64,000 nt of DNA from Corynebacterium pollutisoli (GCF_900177745.1 NZ_FXAR01000001.1:62001-126000), one strand, 5' to 3'; counted from the stretch's first letter, positions 1-8,566 are shown. The notes: a model not told the origin generated them from the letters alone. A program made the numbers and translations.

Positions 1-822
1 TCCCGCCTCGCCGGGAGGGAGCTGCACATCGACGCTGAGCTCTCCGCCTCCGAGCTCGAGGGCGCGGACCGTAACCTCTCCATCGCGCACATGCTGCGCA
101 GCTACGACATCATCAAGGACGACGCCCACGACGCCGTCCTCTCCTACACCCACCAGTGCTCCACCCTGGTGACCACGCGTGACCTTTCGGTCATGTCCGC
201 CACCCTGGCCAACGGCGGCACCCAGCCGGTGACGGGGGAGAGGATCCTCAGCGCCGAGGCCTGCCGCCTCACCCTCGCGGTGATGAGCTCCGCGGGCATG
301 TACGACGGTGCGGGCCGCTGGATGGCCGGGGTGGGTATCCCGGCGAAGTCGGGGGTGGCCGGCGGGCTGATCGGCACCCTGCCGGGGCAGCTGGGCATCG
401 CGACGTTCTCCCCGCGCCTGGACACCCAGGGCAACTCGGTGCGCGGCGTGAAGATCTTCGAGTACCTCTCCCGCGACATGGGCCTGCACCTCATGTCCTC
501 CGACCAGCATTCCGTGCCGGGGGTGCGGTCGATCACCCGCGACGGCGACCAGACCATCATCCGCCTGCAGGGCACCATCAACTTCACGGCCGCGGAGAAC
601 ATCCTCCACCAGCTCACCACCCACAACCTGGGCGGCGAGGAACTGGTGCTCGACGTCTCCCGGGTCACCTCCTTCAACCGGATGGGCCGCCGCATGGTCA
701 AGGAGGGGCTGCGCCTCCTGCGCGAGGGTGGTTTCGAGTGCGCGATCTACGACCCGGAGGGCGTGGTCACCGACCTCGAGTTCTCCGACGGCACCACCGC
801 CGACACGGTCGACAGCTTCTGA
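1..822 (+). CDS. glsA: Glutaminase with C-terminal STAS domain (5' end outside window)
   Basis: The reading frame is open from base 1, so the N-terminal part lies outside the window. The visible part carries the second half of a serine-dependent glutaminase (glutamine to glutamate and ammonia, cytosolic): the segment ending CSTLVTTRDLSVMSATLANGG is typical, followed by the Gly-rich stretch GVAGGLIGTLPGQLGIA, where the family places its last catalytic residues. After about window residue 175 a STAS-like domain begins (RSITRDGDQTIIRLQGTIN, then ELVLDVSRVTSF and a GFECAIYD ending). Glutaminase-STAS fusions are known in actinobacteria; the STAS part probably has a regulatory or oligomerising role (inference). 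The stop overlaps the ATG of the next reading frame by one base, suggesting translational coupling. Confidence 0.9.
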   Translation, partial: SRLAGRELHIDAELSASELEGADRNLSIAHMLRSYDIIKDDAHDAVLSYTHQCSTLVTTRDLSVMSATLANGGTQPVTGERILSAEACRLTLAVMSSAGMYDGAGRWMAGVGIPAKSGVAGGLIGTLPGQLGIATFSPRLDTQGNSVRGVKIFEYLSRDMGLHLMSSDQHSVPGVRSITRDGDQTIIRLQGTINFTAAENILHQLTTHNLGGEELVLDVSRVTSFNRMGRRMVKEGLRLLREGGFECAIYDPEGVVTDLEFSDGTTADTVDSF

Positions 823-1123
823 TGGTCTGGATCGTGTTCGGGGGGCCTTCGCCGTGGTGGTGGCCGTGTTCGCCGTGGCGCGGCGCTCCGGTGGGGGTGG
901 TCGCGGGTTCCCCTGGTTCTGGGTGGTGTTTCCGCTGACGATGCTGGCGGTCGCGGCGTCGACCATGTTCTGGGCGGGTTTCGGGCCGGACACCTTCGAT
1001 GTCTTCGGCGGCCCCGGCCACGACCACTTCTTCTTCTGGAACCTCGCCACCACCGCCTGGCCGATCCTGGCGCTGCTCGGCGCAGCACTGTCCGTCCGGG
1101 TCTGGCACAAGGGGCGGCGCTGA
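822..1123 (+). pseudogene. Small membrane protein, frameshifted near its start
   Basis: An ATG at 822 overlaps the glutaminase stop and reads MVWIVFGG, then goes out of frame at a run of six G (839-844) and stops at 938. The frame that continues after the G run (from 845) encodes AFAVVVAVFAVARR, then FPWFWVVFPLT and a C-terminal hydrophobic segment, ending at 1123. One additional G would join the two parts into a protein of about 100 residues that aligns with the next gene, which has FPWFWVAFPLT at the same place. A homopolymer sequencing error or a recent mutation are both possible. Two to three membrane segments are predicted by eye. Function unknown. Confidence 0.6.
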
Positions 1124-1446
1124 TGGCGACTGAAGGTCTCATCGTGCTCGGGTCGTTCACTGTGCTCATCGTCGTGCTGGTCGCGGTCAGCGCTCATCCA
1201 CGCGCCGCCTTCCCCTGGTTCTGGGTCGCCTTCCCCCTCACCTGTCTGGCGGCCGTGTTCCTGCTGCACCGTCTCCTCCCGGTGTCACCGATCTCCGCCG
1301 CCTACGGCTGGACCGTGTACCTGCCGTTGCCCGGGTCCGCCTTCCTCGGCCCCTCCCTGTGGGAGCCGGTCGTGTGGTTCGCTGTGTTCTGCGGAGGAGT
1401 GCTCGCGTCGGTGCGGGCCTGGCGCCGGGGTAGTGTCGAGGAATGA
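1123..1446 (+). CDS. Small hydrophobic membrane protein, sister of the preceding gene
   Basis: A 107-residue protein with three hydrophobic segments (about residues 4-22, 29-46 and 76-96) and a basic end (VRAWRRGSVEE). The motif FPWFWVAFPLT near residue 30 is shared with the upstream frameshifted gene, so the two look like a tandem duplication. The ATG overlaps the upstream stop (TGATGG context), and the stop overlaps the downstream start by four bases, so the four genes from glutaminase to 2105 probably form one transcript. No family or function is recognised. Confidence 0.7.
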   Translation: MATEGLIVLGSFTVLIVVLVAVSAHPRAAFPWFWVAFPLTCLAAVFLLHRLLPVSPISAAYGWTVYLPLPGSAFLGPSLWEPVVWFAVFCGGVLASVRAWRRGSVEE

Positions 1447-2105
1447 TTCAGGCGGTCTCCTTCGGGTTGTTGGACTCCCTCAACGCCCTGCTCATCGGTG
1501 TCATCGTGGCGCTCGGCGTCATGCTGCCCCGCAACGCTGCTTATCGACGCATCGTCACCCTCCTCATCGCCGGTGACTGGTTCGGCGTCTTCGTGCTGTC
1601 CTTCATCACGATGGTCGTCTTCGACGGCATCCGGGACCTGGTGCAGCGTGCCCTGGACTCTCCGGTGTTCGGCATCCTGCTCATCATCACCGGCGTGCTC
1701 ACCTTCGTGGCCACCCTGCGTGGCGACGGCGGCGGCGACTCCCCGCTCGTCCGCCGCATCCTCGACCCCCTCCAGGCCCCGTCCTTCAAGACGGTCGTCG
1801 TCGGCTTCATCCTCGGTCTCGCCCAGTCGGCGACGTCCATCCCCTTCTTCACCGGCCTGGCCTACCTGTCGGCGGGGGACTACCACGCGGCGGTGCGCTA
1901 CGGCGGGCTCGTCGTCTACGCCAGCCTGGCGCTGAGCCTGCCGGCCCTGTCGGCGGTCTTCGTCGGCCTCGTCCGCGCCTACCCGTACTCGGTGTTCGGG
2001 CGGGCCTTCGAGTGGATGCGGGGCAATCGCGAGGTCGTCGTCAAGCTCGCCAGCTATATCGTGGCCGTGGCCCTGACGCTGTTCGGCGTGGTCAAGCTGC
2101 TGTAG
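1443..2105 (+). CDS. Polytopic membrane protein, transporter-like
   Basis: A 220-residue protein with about six membrane segments (for example around residues 3-25, 41-60, 76-92, 119-140, 157-180 and 203-220). The overall layout, with a soluble loop after the third segment (RGDGGGDSPLVRRILDP) and a GLAQSATSIPFF motif in the fourth, recalls the LysE/GAP/cytochrome-biogenesis-like transporter superfamily, but I cannot assign a substrate. ATGA overlap with the previous gene suggests coupling; a strong hairpin follows the stop. A copy of the iterated GCTTATCGACGC word lies at 1539-1550, where it encodes part of AAYRR. Confidence 0.6.
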   Translation: MIQAVSFGLLDSLNALLIGVIVALGVMLPRNAAYRRIVTLLIAGDWFGVFVLSFITMVVFDGIRDLVQRALDSPVFGILLIITGVLTFVATLRGDGGGDSPLVRRILDPLQAPSFKTVVVGFILGLAQSATSIPFFTGLAYLSAGDYHAAVRYGGLVVYASLALSLPALSAVFVGLVRAYPYSVFGRAFEWMRGNREVVVKLASYIVAVALTLFGVVKLL

Positions 2106-2111
2106 CACGAA

Positions 2112-2142
2112 AAACACCGTCTGCGCTGGGCAGACGGTGTTT
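2112..2142 (+). terminator. Intrinsic terminator after the 1-2105 operon
   Basis: A 13-bp perfect inverted repeat (AAACACCGTCTGC, 2112-2124, with its complement at 2130-2142) with a five-base loop. The arm ends in TTT, and the A-run before it makes it usable from the other strand for the tRNA-Lys transcript. Confidence 0.8.
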
Positions 2143-2145
2143 GTG

Positions 2146-2221
2146 TGGTGCGCCATCAGGGACTCGAACCCCGAACCCACTGATTAAGAGTCAGTTGCTC
2201 TACCAATTGAGCTAATGGCGC
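2146..2221 (-). tRNA. tRNA-Lys (anticodon CTT)
   Basis: The reverse complement folds as a cloverleaf: acceptor GCGCCAT/ATGGCGC, D-arm GCTCAATTGGTAGAGC, anticodon arm ACTGA-CTCTTAA-TCAGT, and T-arm with GTTCGAGTC. The anticodon CTT reads lysine AAG codons. The 3' CCA is encoded (2146-2148 on the + strand is TGG). Confidence 0.95.
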
Positions 2222-2455
2222 TGGTGTCTTCCGTTCTTTCCCTTGTTCGGGGCTGTCCGGGCAACGAAGAAAAATATAACAGGCAATCGTGCAACCTACA
2301 AAATCGCCAGGTCACGCGCTGTTTTTAACGTGCTGTTCATGTCGGTTTCGCTATTGTGACGTGTCTCGTATTGGTCATACGTGCGGTGGGAAGTATGGTG
2401 GCGGTAGTTCACGGCGACTAAGGATCGCCGCCGGCGAAGTGTCAGAAGGTAGTTC

Positions 2456-3646
2456 GTGAAGGTGTTGAGGTCCCCGTTGCGATGGGGTGGTGCGCTGCTG
2501 TTGTCGGCCGTGCTGGCGGCGGGGACGTTGACGGCGTGCACGATTGACAGGGCGTCGATAAGCGAGACCGCGGCGGAGACCAGCGAGACGGCGCAGCCGG
2601 CGCCGATGAAGGTGTCGGTGAGAGACGGTGCGGAGGATGTCGATCCTTCCGAGCCTGTCACGGTCACCTCGGCGGAGGGCCTGAAGAAGGTCACCATGAC
2701 GAACCAGAACGGCAAGGTCGTCGAGTCGGAGATGTCCGCGGACAAGAAGTCGTGGACGACGGCGGAGGTGCTCGGCTACCACCGCACGTACACGCTCGTG
2801 GCGGAGGATGCGGCGGGGCAGAAGACGACGACGGTGTTTCAGACGCCGAGCCCGGCGTCGACAAGCGGGGTCGCCCTGGCGCCGCTCGACGGGGCCGTGG
2901 TGGGCGTGGCGCAGACGATCACGATGCGTTTCGGCACCGCCGTCAAGGACCGGCAGGCGGCGCAGGACGCCATTACCGTCACCACGTCGCCGCAGGTGGA
3001 GGGGGCCTTCTACTGGCTCAACAACGCCGAGCTGCGGTGGCGTCCGGAGGAGTACTGGGCGCCCGGCACGAAGGTCACCGTCGAGGCCGACCTGTACGGC
3101 GCGGACCTCGGTGGCGGAACGTGGGGCTCGCAGGACAACAGGATGAGCTTCAGCATCGGCGAGGATGTCCGCACCATCGTCGACGACGCCACCAAGTCGA
3201 TGACCGTCTACCGGAACGGCGAGGCGCTGCGCACCATCCCTGTCTCCCTGGGGCGCGACACCGCCCGCTGGGCCACCCCGAACGGCACGTACATCATCGG
3301 TGACCAGCACGAATCGCTGGTGATGGACTCGATGACCTACGGACTCGAGTATGACCAGGGCGGCTACAAGACGAAGGTCGCCTACGCCACGCAGATGTCC
3401 TGGTCGGGCATCTACGTCCACGGCGCCCCGTGGTCGGTGGGGGACCAGGGTTACCGCAACGTCTCCCACGGTTGCATCAACGTGACCAACGAGGCCGCGC
3501 AGTGGTTCCAGAATCAGGTCAAGCGCGGCGACCCGGTCATCGTGCAGAACACCGTCGGCGGGACCCTCTCCGGATGGGACGGCCTCGGCGACTGGAACAT
3601 CCCGTGGGAGACGTGGAGGAAGGGCAACGCCGAGCCGACCTCCTAG
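2456..3646 (+). CDS. L,D-transpeptidase lipoprotein with Ig-like N-terminal domains
   Basis: A cell-wall enzyme that makes 3-3 (L,D) peptidoglycan cross-links outside the membrane. The 396-residue product begins with a lipoprotein signal (hydrophobic [10 protein letters not shown], lipobox LTAC with Cys28), then two beta-sandwich domains like those of mycobacterial LdtMt2, then a YkuD catalytic domain. The catalytic signature is present: His322 in HGAPWSVG, then SHGCINVT with His338 and the nucleophile Cys340. A C-terminal Trp-rich tail ([14 protein letters not shown]) is also as in LdtMt2-type proteins. GTG start, with AGAAGG about 8 nt upstream. Two copies of the iterated TCGAC word lie at 2552 and 2865. 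Its stop overlaps the convergent SDR stop in a CCTAGG palindrome. Confidence 0.92.
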   Translation: MKVLRSPLRWGGALLLSAVLAAGTLTACTIDRASISETAAETSETAQPAPMKVSVRDGAEDVDPSEPVTVTSAEGLKKVTMTNQNGKVVESEMSADKKSWTTAEVLGYHRTYTLVAEDAAGQKTTTVFQTPSPASTSGVALAPLDGAVVGVAQTITMRFGTAVKDRQAAQDAITVTTSPQVEGAFYWLNNAELRWRPEEYWAPGTKVTVEADLYGADLGGGTWGSQDNRMSFSIGEDVRTIVDDATKSMTVYRNGEALRTIPVSLGRDTARWATPNGTYIIGDQHESLVMDSMTYGLEYDQGGYKTKVAYATQMSWSGIYVHGAPWSVGDQGYRNVSHGCINVTNEAAQWFQNQVKRGDPVIVQNTVGGTLSGWDGLGDWNIPWETWRKGNAEPTS

Positions 3647-4527
3647 GGGGTCGGCGTGCCGCCGGTGACGCCGAGGGTCTCGCCCATGACGAACGACGCC
3701 TCGTCGGAGGCGAGGAACACGTACGCCCCGGCGAGCTCCGCCGGCTGCCCGGCGCGCCCCAGCGGCGAGTGCTGCCCGAACTCCTCGAGCTTCTCCGGCG
3801 GCTGCCCGTGGGAGGGCTGCAGCGGGGTCCACACCGGGCCGGGGGCGACGGCGTTGACGCGGATCCCCTCGGGTGCCAGCTGCTCGGCCAGGCCCTTGGA
3901 CAGGTTGTTCATTGCGGCCTTGGTGAGGGCGTAGTCGAGCAGGTGCGGGGAGGGCTGGTACGCCTGGATCGACGAGGTGAAGATGATCGACGAGCCCGGC
4001 TTGAGGTGGGGGAGCGCCGCCTTGGTGACGCGGTAGGAGGAGTAGACGTTCGACTTCATGGTGGCGTCGAAGTCCTCGTCGGGGATGTTGCCGATGCCGT
4101 CGTGCCAGATCTGGCGGGAGGCGTTGTTTACCAGGATGTCCAGGCCGCCGAAGGCCTCGACGGTGTCGGCGACGGTCTTCTCGCACTGGGCGAGTTCCTG
4201 CAGGTCGCCGGGTAGGGCCAGGGCCTTCCGCCCGGCGTCCTCGATGGCCTTGATGATGACGTCGGCGTCCTCCTGCTCCTCGGGGAGGTAGGAGATGGCG
4301 ACGTCGGCACCCTCCCGTGCGTAGGCGATGGCGACGGCCGCGCCGATACCGGAGTCACCGCCGGTGATCAGGGCCTTGCGGCCGGTGAGGCGGCCGTTGC
4401 CCTCGTAGGATTCGAGGCCGAGGTCGGCCTTCGGTTCGAGCCTTTTATCCAGGCCCGGGTGGGGCTGCTCCTGCTGCGGCGGATCGATCTTCGGGTGGAG
4501 GGTGCGGGGGTCGTTGATGTCGGCCAT
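3643..4527 (-). CDS. SDR-family oxidoreductase, general-stress YdaD/YhdF-like
   Basis: A 294-residue NAD(P)-dependent short-chain dehydrogenase. It has the long N-terminal extension typical of this subgroup (about 45 residues, with [15 protein letters not shown]), then TGGDSGIG (55-62) for the cofactor, NNAS, a catalytic Ser in FTSSIQAYQ, and Tyr/Lys in YALTKAA. The family includes general-stress proteins of unknown substrate in Bacillus and many soil bacteria. Start ATG at 4527 has GAAAGGCAGG upstream. Monocistronic: it converges with the transpeptidase (4-base overlap of stops) and diverges from the flavin monooxygenase gene. Confidence 0.88.
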   Translation of the reverse strand: MADINDPRTLHPKIDPPQQEQPHPGLDKRLEPKADLGLESYEGNGRLTGRKALITGGDSGIGAAVAIAYAREGADVAISYLPEEQEDADVIIKAIEDAGRKALALPGDLQELAQCEKTVADTVEAFGGLDILVNNASRQIWHDGIGNIPDEDFDATMKSNVYSSYRVTKAALPHLKPGSSIIFTSSIQAYQPSPHLLDYALTKAAMNNLSKGLAEQLAPEGIRVNAVAPGPVWTPLQPSHGQPPEKLEEFGQHSPLGRAGQPAELAGAYVFLASDEASFVMGETLGVTGGTPTP

Positions 4528-4615
4528 TGTGACCTGCCTTTCATTAGCGGATGCGCATTGGATGGTTCCGATGGTACGGAAAACCCCGCGCGGTCGCCGC
4601 TGGCACAGTGGAGGC

Positions 4616-5569
4616 ATGCGATTGTCCGTGCTCGACCGTGCCAATTCCCTGACAGGTGACAGTGACGCCACCGCGCTGCGGCGGGTGGTGGAGCATGCGC
4701 GCGACGTCGAGAAGCTCGGTTTCTCCCGCTTCCTCGTCGCCGAACACCACGCCGTGCCCGGCCTCCCCGGCTCGCAACCGGGCATGCTGGCGATGGCGTG
4801 CGCGGCTGTGACGAGCGACATTCGCATCGGCACCGCGGGCATCATGCTGCCCGATCACCAGCCCCTCATCGTCGCCGAGCAGATCGCCACGCTGGAGGCA
4901 CTTCATCCCGCGCGTATCGACGCCGGAATCGGCTCCTCCCTCGGATTCACCGCGCCCGTGCGCGCCGCCCTGCGGCAGGGGGACGTCGCCACGCTCAAGG
5001 CCCGCTACCCGGACGACCTGCGGGAACTGCTCAGCTACCTCGACGGCATGGGGGCCGTCACCGCGCGCCCGCAGGCCGGTGGCACGCCCGTGTGGCTGCT
5101 CGCGGGTTTCCGCTCCGCGCTGCTGGCGGCGGAACTCGGCCTCGGCGTCATCCTCGGCGGCCCCAACCAGGTCGCCGCCGCGCGTCTGTACCGGGAGAAC
5201 TTCTGTCCCGGGCGTATCGACGCCCCCTCCGTCATCCTCTCCGCCACCGTCGCCGTCGCGCCCACCGCCGAGGCGGCGCGCGACCTTCTCCTGCCCGAGG
5301 CGTACGCGCAGGCGCGCGCCCGCACCACGGGCAGCTTCGACCCGCTGCTGCCCGTCGCGGACCTGCCCGAACCCACGGCACAGGAGCGACGCCGCATGGA
5401 GGAGACCCTGGCCTCGGCGATCCACGGGACGCCGGGGGACGTCGAGAAGCAGCTGCGGGAGCTTCTCGACGCCGCCGGAGCGGAGGAACTCCTCGTCACC
5501 GGCGGCATGAGCGACCTCGGGGGACGCGCGGAGTCGGAGCGGCTGCTCGCCGGGATGCTCAGCGGATGA
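4616..5569 (+). CDS. LLM-class flavin-dependent oxidoreductase
   Basis: A 317-residue luciferase-like monooxygenase (TIM barrel). The motifs FLVAEHHAVPG, then IRIGTAGIMLP and VAEQIATLEALHPARIDAGIGSS are characteristic of the LuxA-like MsnO8/YtlD subgroup that uses reduced flavin. The substrate cannot be told. The ATG at 4616 is preferred over an upstream in-frame ATG at 4502, because conserved similarity begins at MRLSVLDRANSL and the longer form would overlap the divergent SDR start. Contains copies of the iterated word at 4704, 5439 and 5461. The 3' end overlaps the convergent ATP-grasp gene by 11 bases. Confidence 0.85.
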   Translation: MRLSVLDRANSLTGDSDATALRRVVEHARDVEKLGFSRFLVAEHHAVPGLPGSQPGMLAMACAAVTSDIRIGTAGIMLPDHQPLIVAEQIATLEALHPARIDAGIGSSLGFTAPVRAALRQGDVATLKARYPDDLRELLSYLDGMGAVTARPQAGGTPVWLLAGFRSALLAAELGLGVILGGPNQVAAARLYRENFCPGRIDAPSVILSATVAVAPTAEAARDLLLPEAYAQARARTTGSFDPLLPVADLPEPTAQERRRMEETLASAIHGTPGDVEKQLRELLDAAGAEELLVTGGMSDLGGRAESERLLAGMLSG

Positions 5570-6506
5570 GGTGCCGCTTACTGGCGTGGAAGGTCGGCTC
5601 CAGCGCTGCGTAATCGCGCTCGGGGTGCCAGTGCTCACCGTCGCCGGCGACGGTGGCGGCGAGGAAGTCGGCCACCGCGTGCAGCACCGGCGGTTCGCAG
5701 GTGGGGCAGGAGTTGACCTCGTAGACCACGAGCTCACCGGCGGCGGTGTTCTCTCCGATGTCCACCCCGCCGATGAGCGTGCCCGCCCCGCGGGAGGCGC
5801 GCTCGGCCAGGTCGGCGATCTCCGGCGTGAGCGGGCACGGCGCGATGGTGCCGCCGGCGCGGACGTTGGTGATCCACTTCCCCTCCGGCGCGTAGCGGTA
5901 CATGGCGAACACGGCCCGGTGGTTGACGGTGTAGACGCGGATGTCGCGGCCCGGGTTCTCGACGTAGGGCACCACGTAGTACGCGCCGTCGGGCACCGCG
6001 TCGGCGGGTCCCTCCAGCTTCTGCAGGCCCCGGCCCCCGAATCCGGACAGCGGCTTGGCCACCGCCGGGCCGCCGATGTCCTCCAGCCAGCCGCGCAGCG
6101 CCCGGTGGTCGTGGCCGGAGATCACGGGGTAGTGCAGGGCACCCGCCGCGGCCAGCTGGGAACTGTCGAGGAACTTGTGCTGCGCCCGGAACAGGGTGAG
6201 GGCGTCGTTGATCACCGGCACACCCAGGCGGGAGAACACGTCGAGATGCGCCATCCCCGGGATGAGCAGCTCATCGAGGACCCACCCGACGACCAGGTCC
6301 GGGCGCAGCCCGCGCCCGTCGACGGAGACGGTGACCCCGTCCGCATCGGCGTGGGAGACCAGGTCGTGCGGGTGAACGCGGATGACCGCCAGGCCGTGGT
6401 CGCGCAGCAGGGGGAACAGGACGGCGTGGTCCTCGTCGTCAATGTCGTCGCCGAGGAACATCACCAGGGGGCGATCGAGGCCCAGATCGTCGAGCAGACT
6501 GTTCAT
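5559..6506 (-). CDS. RimK-like ATP-grasp protein
   Basis: A 315-residue protein with an N-terminal domain of about 110 residues and an ATP-grasp fold: PAVAKPLSGFGGRGLQKLEG binds ATP, VVPYVENPGRDIRVYTVN follows, and the metal-binding end is VVYEVNSCPTCEPP. These ligases join amino acids or amines to carboxylates through an acyl-phosphate; RimK adds glutamates to ribosomal protein S6. Substrate unknown here. A TAAGGT -10 element sits 7 nt before the ATG, so the mRNA is probably leaderless. It diverges from the 6562 gene across a 55-bp region holding an operator-like palindrome. Confidence 0.75.
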   Translation of the reverse strand: MNSLLDDLGLDRPLVMFLGDDIDDEDHAVLFPLLRDHGLAVIRVHPHDLVSHADADGVTVSVDGRGLRPDLVVGWVLDELLIPGMAHLDVFSRLGVPVINDALTLFRAQHKFLDSSQLAAAGALHYPVISGHDHRALRGWLEDIGGPAVAKPLSGFGGRGLQKLEGPADAVPDGAYYVVPYVENPGRDIRVYTVNHRAVFAMYRYAPEGKWITNVRAGGTIAPCPLTPEIADLAERASRGAGTLIGGVDIGENTAAGELVVYEVNSCPTCEPPVLHAVADFLAATVAGDGEHWHPERDYAALEPTFHASKRHLIR

Positions 6507-6513
6507 GGCTACC

Positions 6514-6554
6514 ACCTTATGTGTCAGGTAGAGCCAACCTACCTCAATTAAGGT
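6514..6554. promoter_or_regulatory. Divergent leaderless promoters around a DtxR-box-like palindrome
   Basis: Minus-strand -10 TAAGGT is at 6514-6519 (7 nt before the ATG at 6506), and plus-strand -10 TAAGGT at 6549-6554 (7 nt before the ATG at 6562). Between them, AGGTAG-N7-CTACCT (6526-6544) is a perfect inverted repeat. The 19-mer at 6524-6542 matches the corynebacterial DtxR consensus at 13 of 19 positions by my alignment, including the AGGT-N7-ACCT framework. Binding is an inference. Confidence 0.5.
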
Positions 6555-6561
6555 GTCCTTC

Positions 6562-7758
6562 ATGAGCGAATCGAACCGCAGGTGGGCACCCTGGCTCGCG
6601 GCCCTGGGGGCTCTCGCGGTGGTGTCCGGGCTGGCCGCCGTGGCCTGGCCGGACCTGACCCTCGCACAGCGCATCGGCGGCGGCCTGCTCACCCTGCTGG
6701 GTGCGGTGGGTGTGGTGTGGGCGGCGTCGAGAAGCAGCGGGTGGCGCCCCCTTCTCGTCGCCGCGCTACCGGCCCTGCTGCTCACCGGCGTGCTCGTCGC
6801 GACGATGGCCCAGAACCCGCAGGGCGGGCCGAGCGTCGTGGCGCACCGCTCGGGCACGCTGCCGGCCGCGCCGGTCGACACCCTCGACGAGCTGCACGCC
6901 CAGGCTCTTGACGTCGCCGACCAGCTGGCCGACGGCGGATCCACCCGGCTCATCCGGATGAACCTGTACACCGATCTCTCCGCGGGCACCCTCATTGACG
7001 TCGCCGACAACGCGGGCGGGAAGTTCCGCGCGCGCCTGGAGACCCACCCCCGGCGCGAATGGCAGTGGGAGCGGGAATCGCTCGAACACGACCTCGACAC
7101 CTTCGACGGGCGGCGGGTCACCTTCGCCTACGACCGGGCCGTCGAGGAGCTCACCGCCGCCGCCCGGAGCATCGGCACCACCCCCGACTTCGAGACGGTG
7201 TGGATCTACCCGGGGCACTCCGCCCTGCAGCCGCTCGAGGTGGCGAATCCGGAGGCACTGCCCGTCGCGCAGTTCAACTCCCGTGCCCGCGGCCGTGACC
7301 TGCGCCTCCAGGTACTCGCCGACGGCACCCTGCCCGACACCTACTTCGATGTCACCGACATCGACGCCGCCCGCGAGCAGATCAGCAACGCCCTGCTGCT
7401 CGACGACCGCCGCCCCGCCGCCGCCGAACTCCAGACCCTCTCCGCCCGCAGCGCCACCCAGCTTCTCGACGGCCCCGCCATCGACGACCGTCCCCTGGTG
7501 GGCGGCGTCGAGTTCCGCGGCACCGTCGACGGTGATTACCTCCAGGTCGCCGTCCACATCGGGCAGTTCCCCACCATCGAACCCCGCACCCCCGACGATC
7601 AGCTCGGTTTCCACCCCCTGGCGGACATCCCGGTGGGGGAGAACCCGGTGCCCGACACCGACCACCTCGTCGCCTGGCAGATCCGCGCCGAGGACCCGGG
7701 GATCATCCTGCGCACCAAGGACGGCCCCGATGCACCCGAGCAGCGCCGGGAACTCTAG
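6562..7758 (+). CDS. Membrane-anchored protein of unknown function
   Basis: A 398-residue protein with three hydrophobic N-terminal segments (about residues 8-27, 37-54 and 62-81), followed by a large, probably extracytoplasmic domain of 300 residues rich in Asp and Arg with no cysteine cluster. I recognise no domain. The start at 6562 is chosen over GTG 6553 because a TAAGGT -10 lies exactly 7 nt upstream (leaderless). It shares the operator-like palindrome with the divergent ATP-grasp gene, so the two may be co-regulated. Stop overlaps the convergent gene's stop in CTAG. Confidence 0.6.
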   Translation: MSESNRRWAPWLAALGALAVVSGLAAVAWPDLTLAQRIGGGLLTLLGAVGVVWAASRSSGWRPLLVAALPALLLTGVLVATMAQNPQGGPSVVAHRSGTLPAAPVDTLDELHAQALDVADQLADGGSTRLIRMNLYTDLSAGTLIDVADNAGGKFRARLETHPRREWQWERESLEHDLDTFDGRRVTFAYDRAVEELTAAARSIGTTPDFETVWIYPGHSALQPLEVANPEALPVAQFNSRARGRDLRLQVLADGTLPDTYFDVTDIDAAREQISNALLLDDRRPAAAELQTLSARSATQLLDGPAIDDRPLVGGVEFRGTVDGDYLQVAVHIGQFPTIEPRTPDDQLGFHPLADIPVGENPVPDTDHLVAWQIRAEDPGIILRTKDGPDAPEQRREL

Positions 7759-8381
7759 GTCAGCTCAGCGCGCTGCAGCGTCTCGAGGCGCTCGACGGCC
7801 GGGAGGGAACGGGGCAGCAGGCCGGCGTCGATGAGCGAACGCACCTTCTCCAGGGCGCGGCGGTAGTACGTCGCCCGCTCCTCGGCGGTGGCCGCCCGCC
7901 GGGCATGACGGTAGAGCTTGATACCGGTCTCGGCCTCACTCCGGCGCGCGGGTTCCAGTGCCGAGGTACCCGTCGACCGCGCATGACGCTGCGCACCCGC
8001 CCACGCCATGCGCAGTTCGTCGACAGCCTCCGAATACGCCTCAGGCGTGGCCCGGCCGGTCGCCGCCAGCGCGTCGAAGAAGCGGTGCACCTCCGGGCGT
8101 GAACGGTCCCACAGTCCGGGGAAGCGCAGCAGCATCTCAGGGTCGAGTTCCCACTGCGCGTACTCGTCGAGCACTGCCCGGTGGTGGGCCTCGGCCTGCT
8201 CGAACGCTGTCGGCCCGGTGGGTTCCGCCGGCCGCGCGATCATGACCACCGCCGCGGCGATGCCGAGCAGGGAGACGACGATGCCGAGGAGCAGGCCCAC
8301 GTCACCCCCGACGAACCCGGCCAGCAGCACGGCGAGGAACTGGGAGGCAATGGTGAGGACCACGGCGGACCGGACGTTCAT
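7755..8381 (-). CDS. Small membrane protein with cytoplasmic helical domain
   Basis: A 208-residue protein: two hydrophobic segments at about residues 5-27 and 29-48, then a charged, helix-rich domain (residues 55-208) with many Arg/Glu. No family recognised. Start ATG at 8381 is supported by TAGCCT 7 nt upstream on the minus strand (leaderless arrangement). It diverges from the TPP-riboswitch transcript; the two promoters overlap in the 8389-8414 interval. Confidence 0.55.
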   Translation of the reverse strand: MNVRSAVVLTIASQFLAVLLAGFVGGDVGLLLGIVVSLLGIAAAVVMIARPAEPTGPTAFEQAEAHHRAVLDEYAQWELDPEMLLRFPGLWDRSRPEVHRFFDALAATGRATPEAYSEAVDELRMAWAGAQRHARSTGTSALEPARRSEAETGIKLYRHARRAATAEERATYYRRALEKVRSLIDAGLLPRSLPAVERLETLQRAELT

Positions 8382-8423
8382 GTCGGCCAGGCTAGCAGCG
8401 GCCTTTGCTATGGTGGCGGGCAC

Positions 8424-8507
8424 GTGACACGGGGTGCTGCCCACCGCGCAGCTGAGATGACACCCGTCGAACCTGATCCAGTTAGTACTGGCGAAGGGAA
8501 TGTCCAC
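8424..8507 (+). promoter_or_regulatory. TPP (thiamine pyrophosphate) riboswitch
   Basis: The THI-box core is present in order: ACACGGGGTGC, then GCTGAGATGACACCC, then GAACCTGATCCAGTTAGTAC and TGGCGAAGGGAA. This is the conserved thi aptamer with P2 (GGGGTG/CACCC), the CTGAGA pyrimidine-sensing loop and the ACCTGATC / GAAGGGAA pyrophosphate-binding part. A TATGGT -10 at 8409-8414 would start the RNA near 8421. It precedes an SDR and a flavin monooxygenase gene, not a classical thi gene. Confidence 0.93.
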
Positions 8508-8544
8508 GAGGCTGCGCACATGCTGCGTCGCCTGGCGCTACCTT

Positions 8545-8566
8545 CGCCTTCTCCCAGAGAAAGGCG
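8545..8566 (+). promoter_or_regulatory. Expression-platform hairpin masking the Shine-Dalgarno
   Basis: CGCCTT (8545-8550) pairs with AAGGCG (8561-8566), extended inward by CTC with GAG. The right arm contains the Shine-Dalgarno AGAAAGG lying just before the ATG at 8572. No U-run follows, so the aptamer at 8424-8507 most likely works by blocking translation when TPP is bound. Confidence 0.65.

Noticed and set aside
738..938. Open frame from the ATG at 822 as an independent small protein
   Set aside because: Its first eight residues belong to the frameshifted membrane protein; the rest is a W/C/P-rich out-of-frame translation.
2146..2221. tRNA genes as phage attachment sites with an adjacent island
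   Set aside because: No integrase, no duplicated tRNA 3' end and no phage genes near any of the five tRNAs.
2375..4186. 603-codon open frame on the minus strand across the L,D-transpeptidase
   Set aside because: Arg/Pro/His-rich shadow of GC-rich genes on the other strand and in another frame; no family features.
8409..8414. Riboswitch controlling the minus-strand 8381 gene
   Set aside because: The aptamer is on the plus strand and its platform hairpin masks the Shine-Dalgarno of the 8572 gene.
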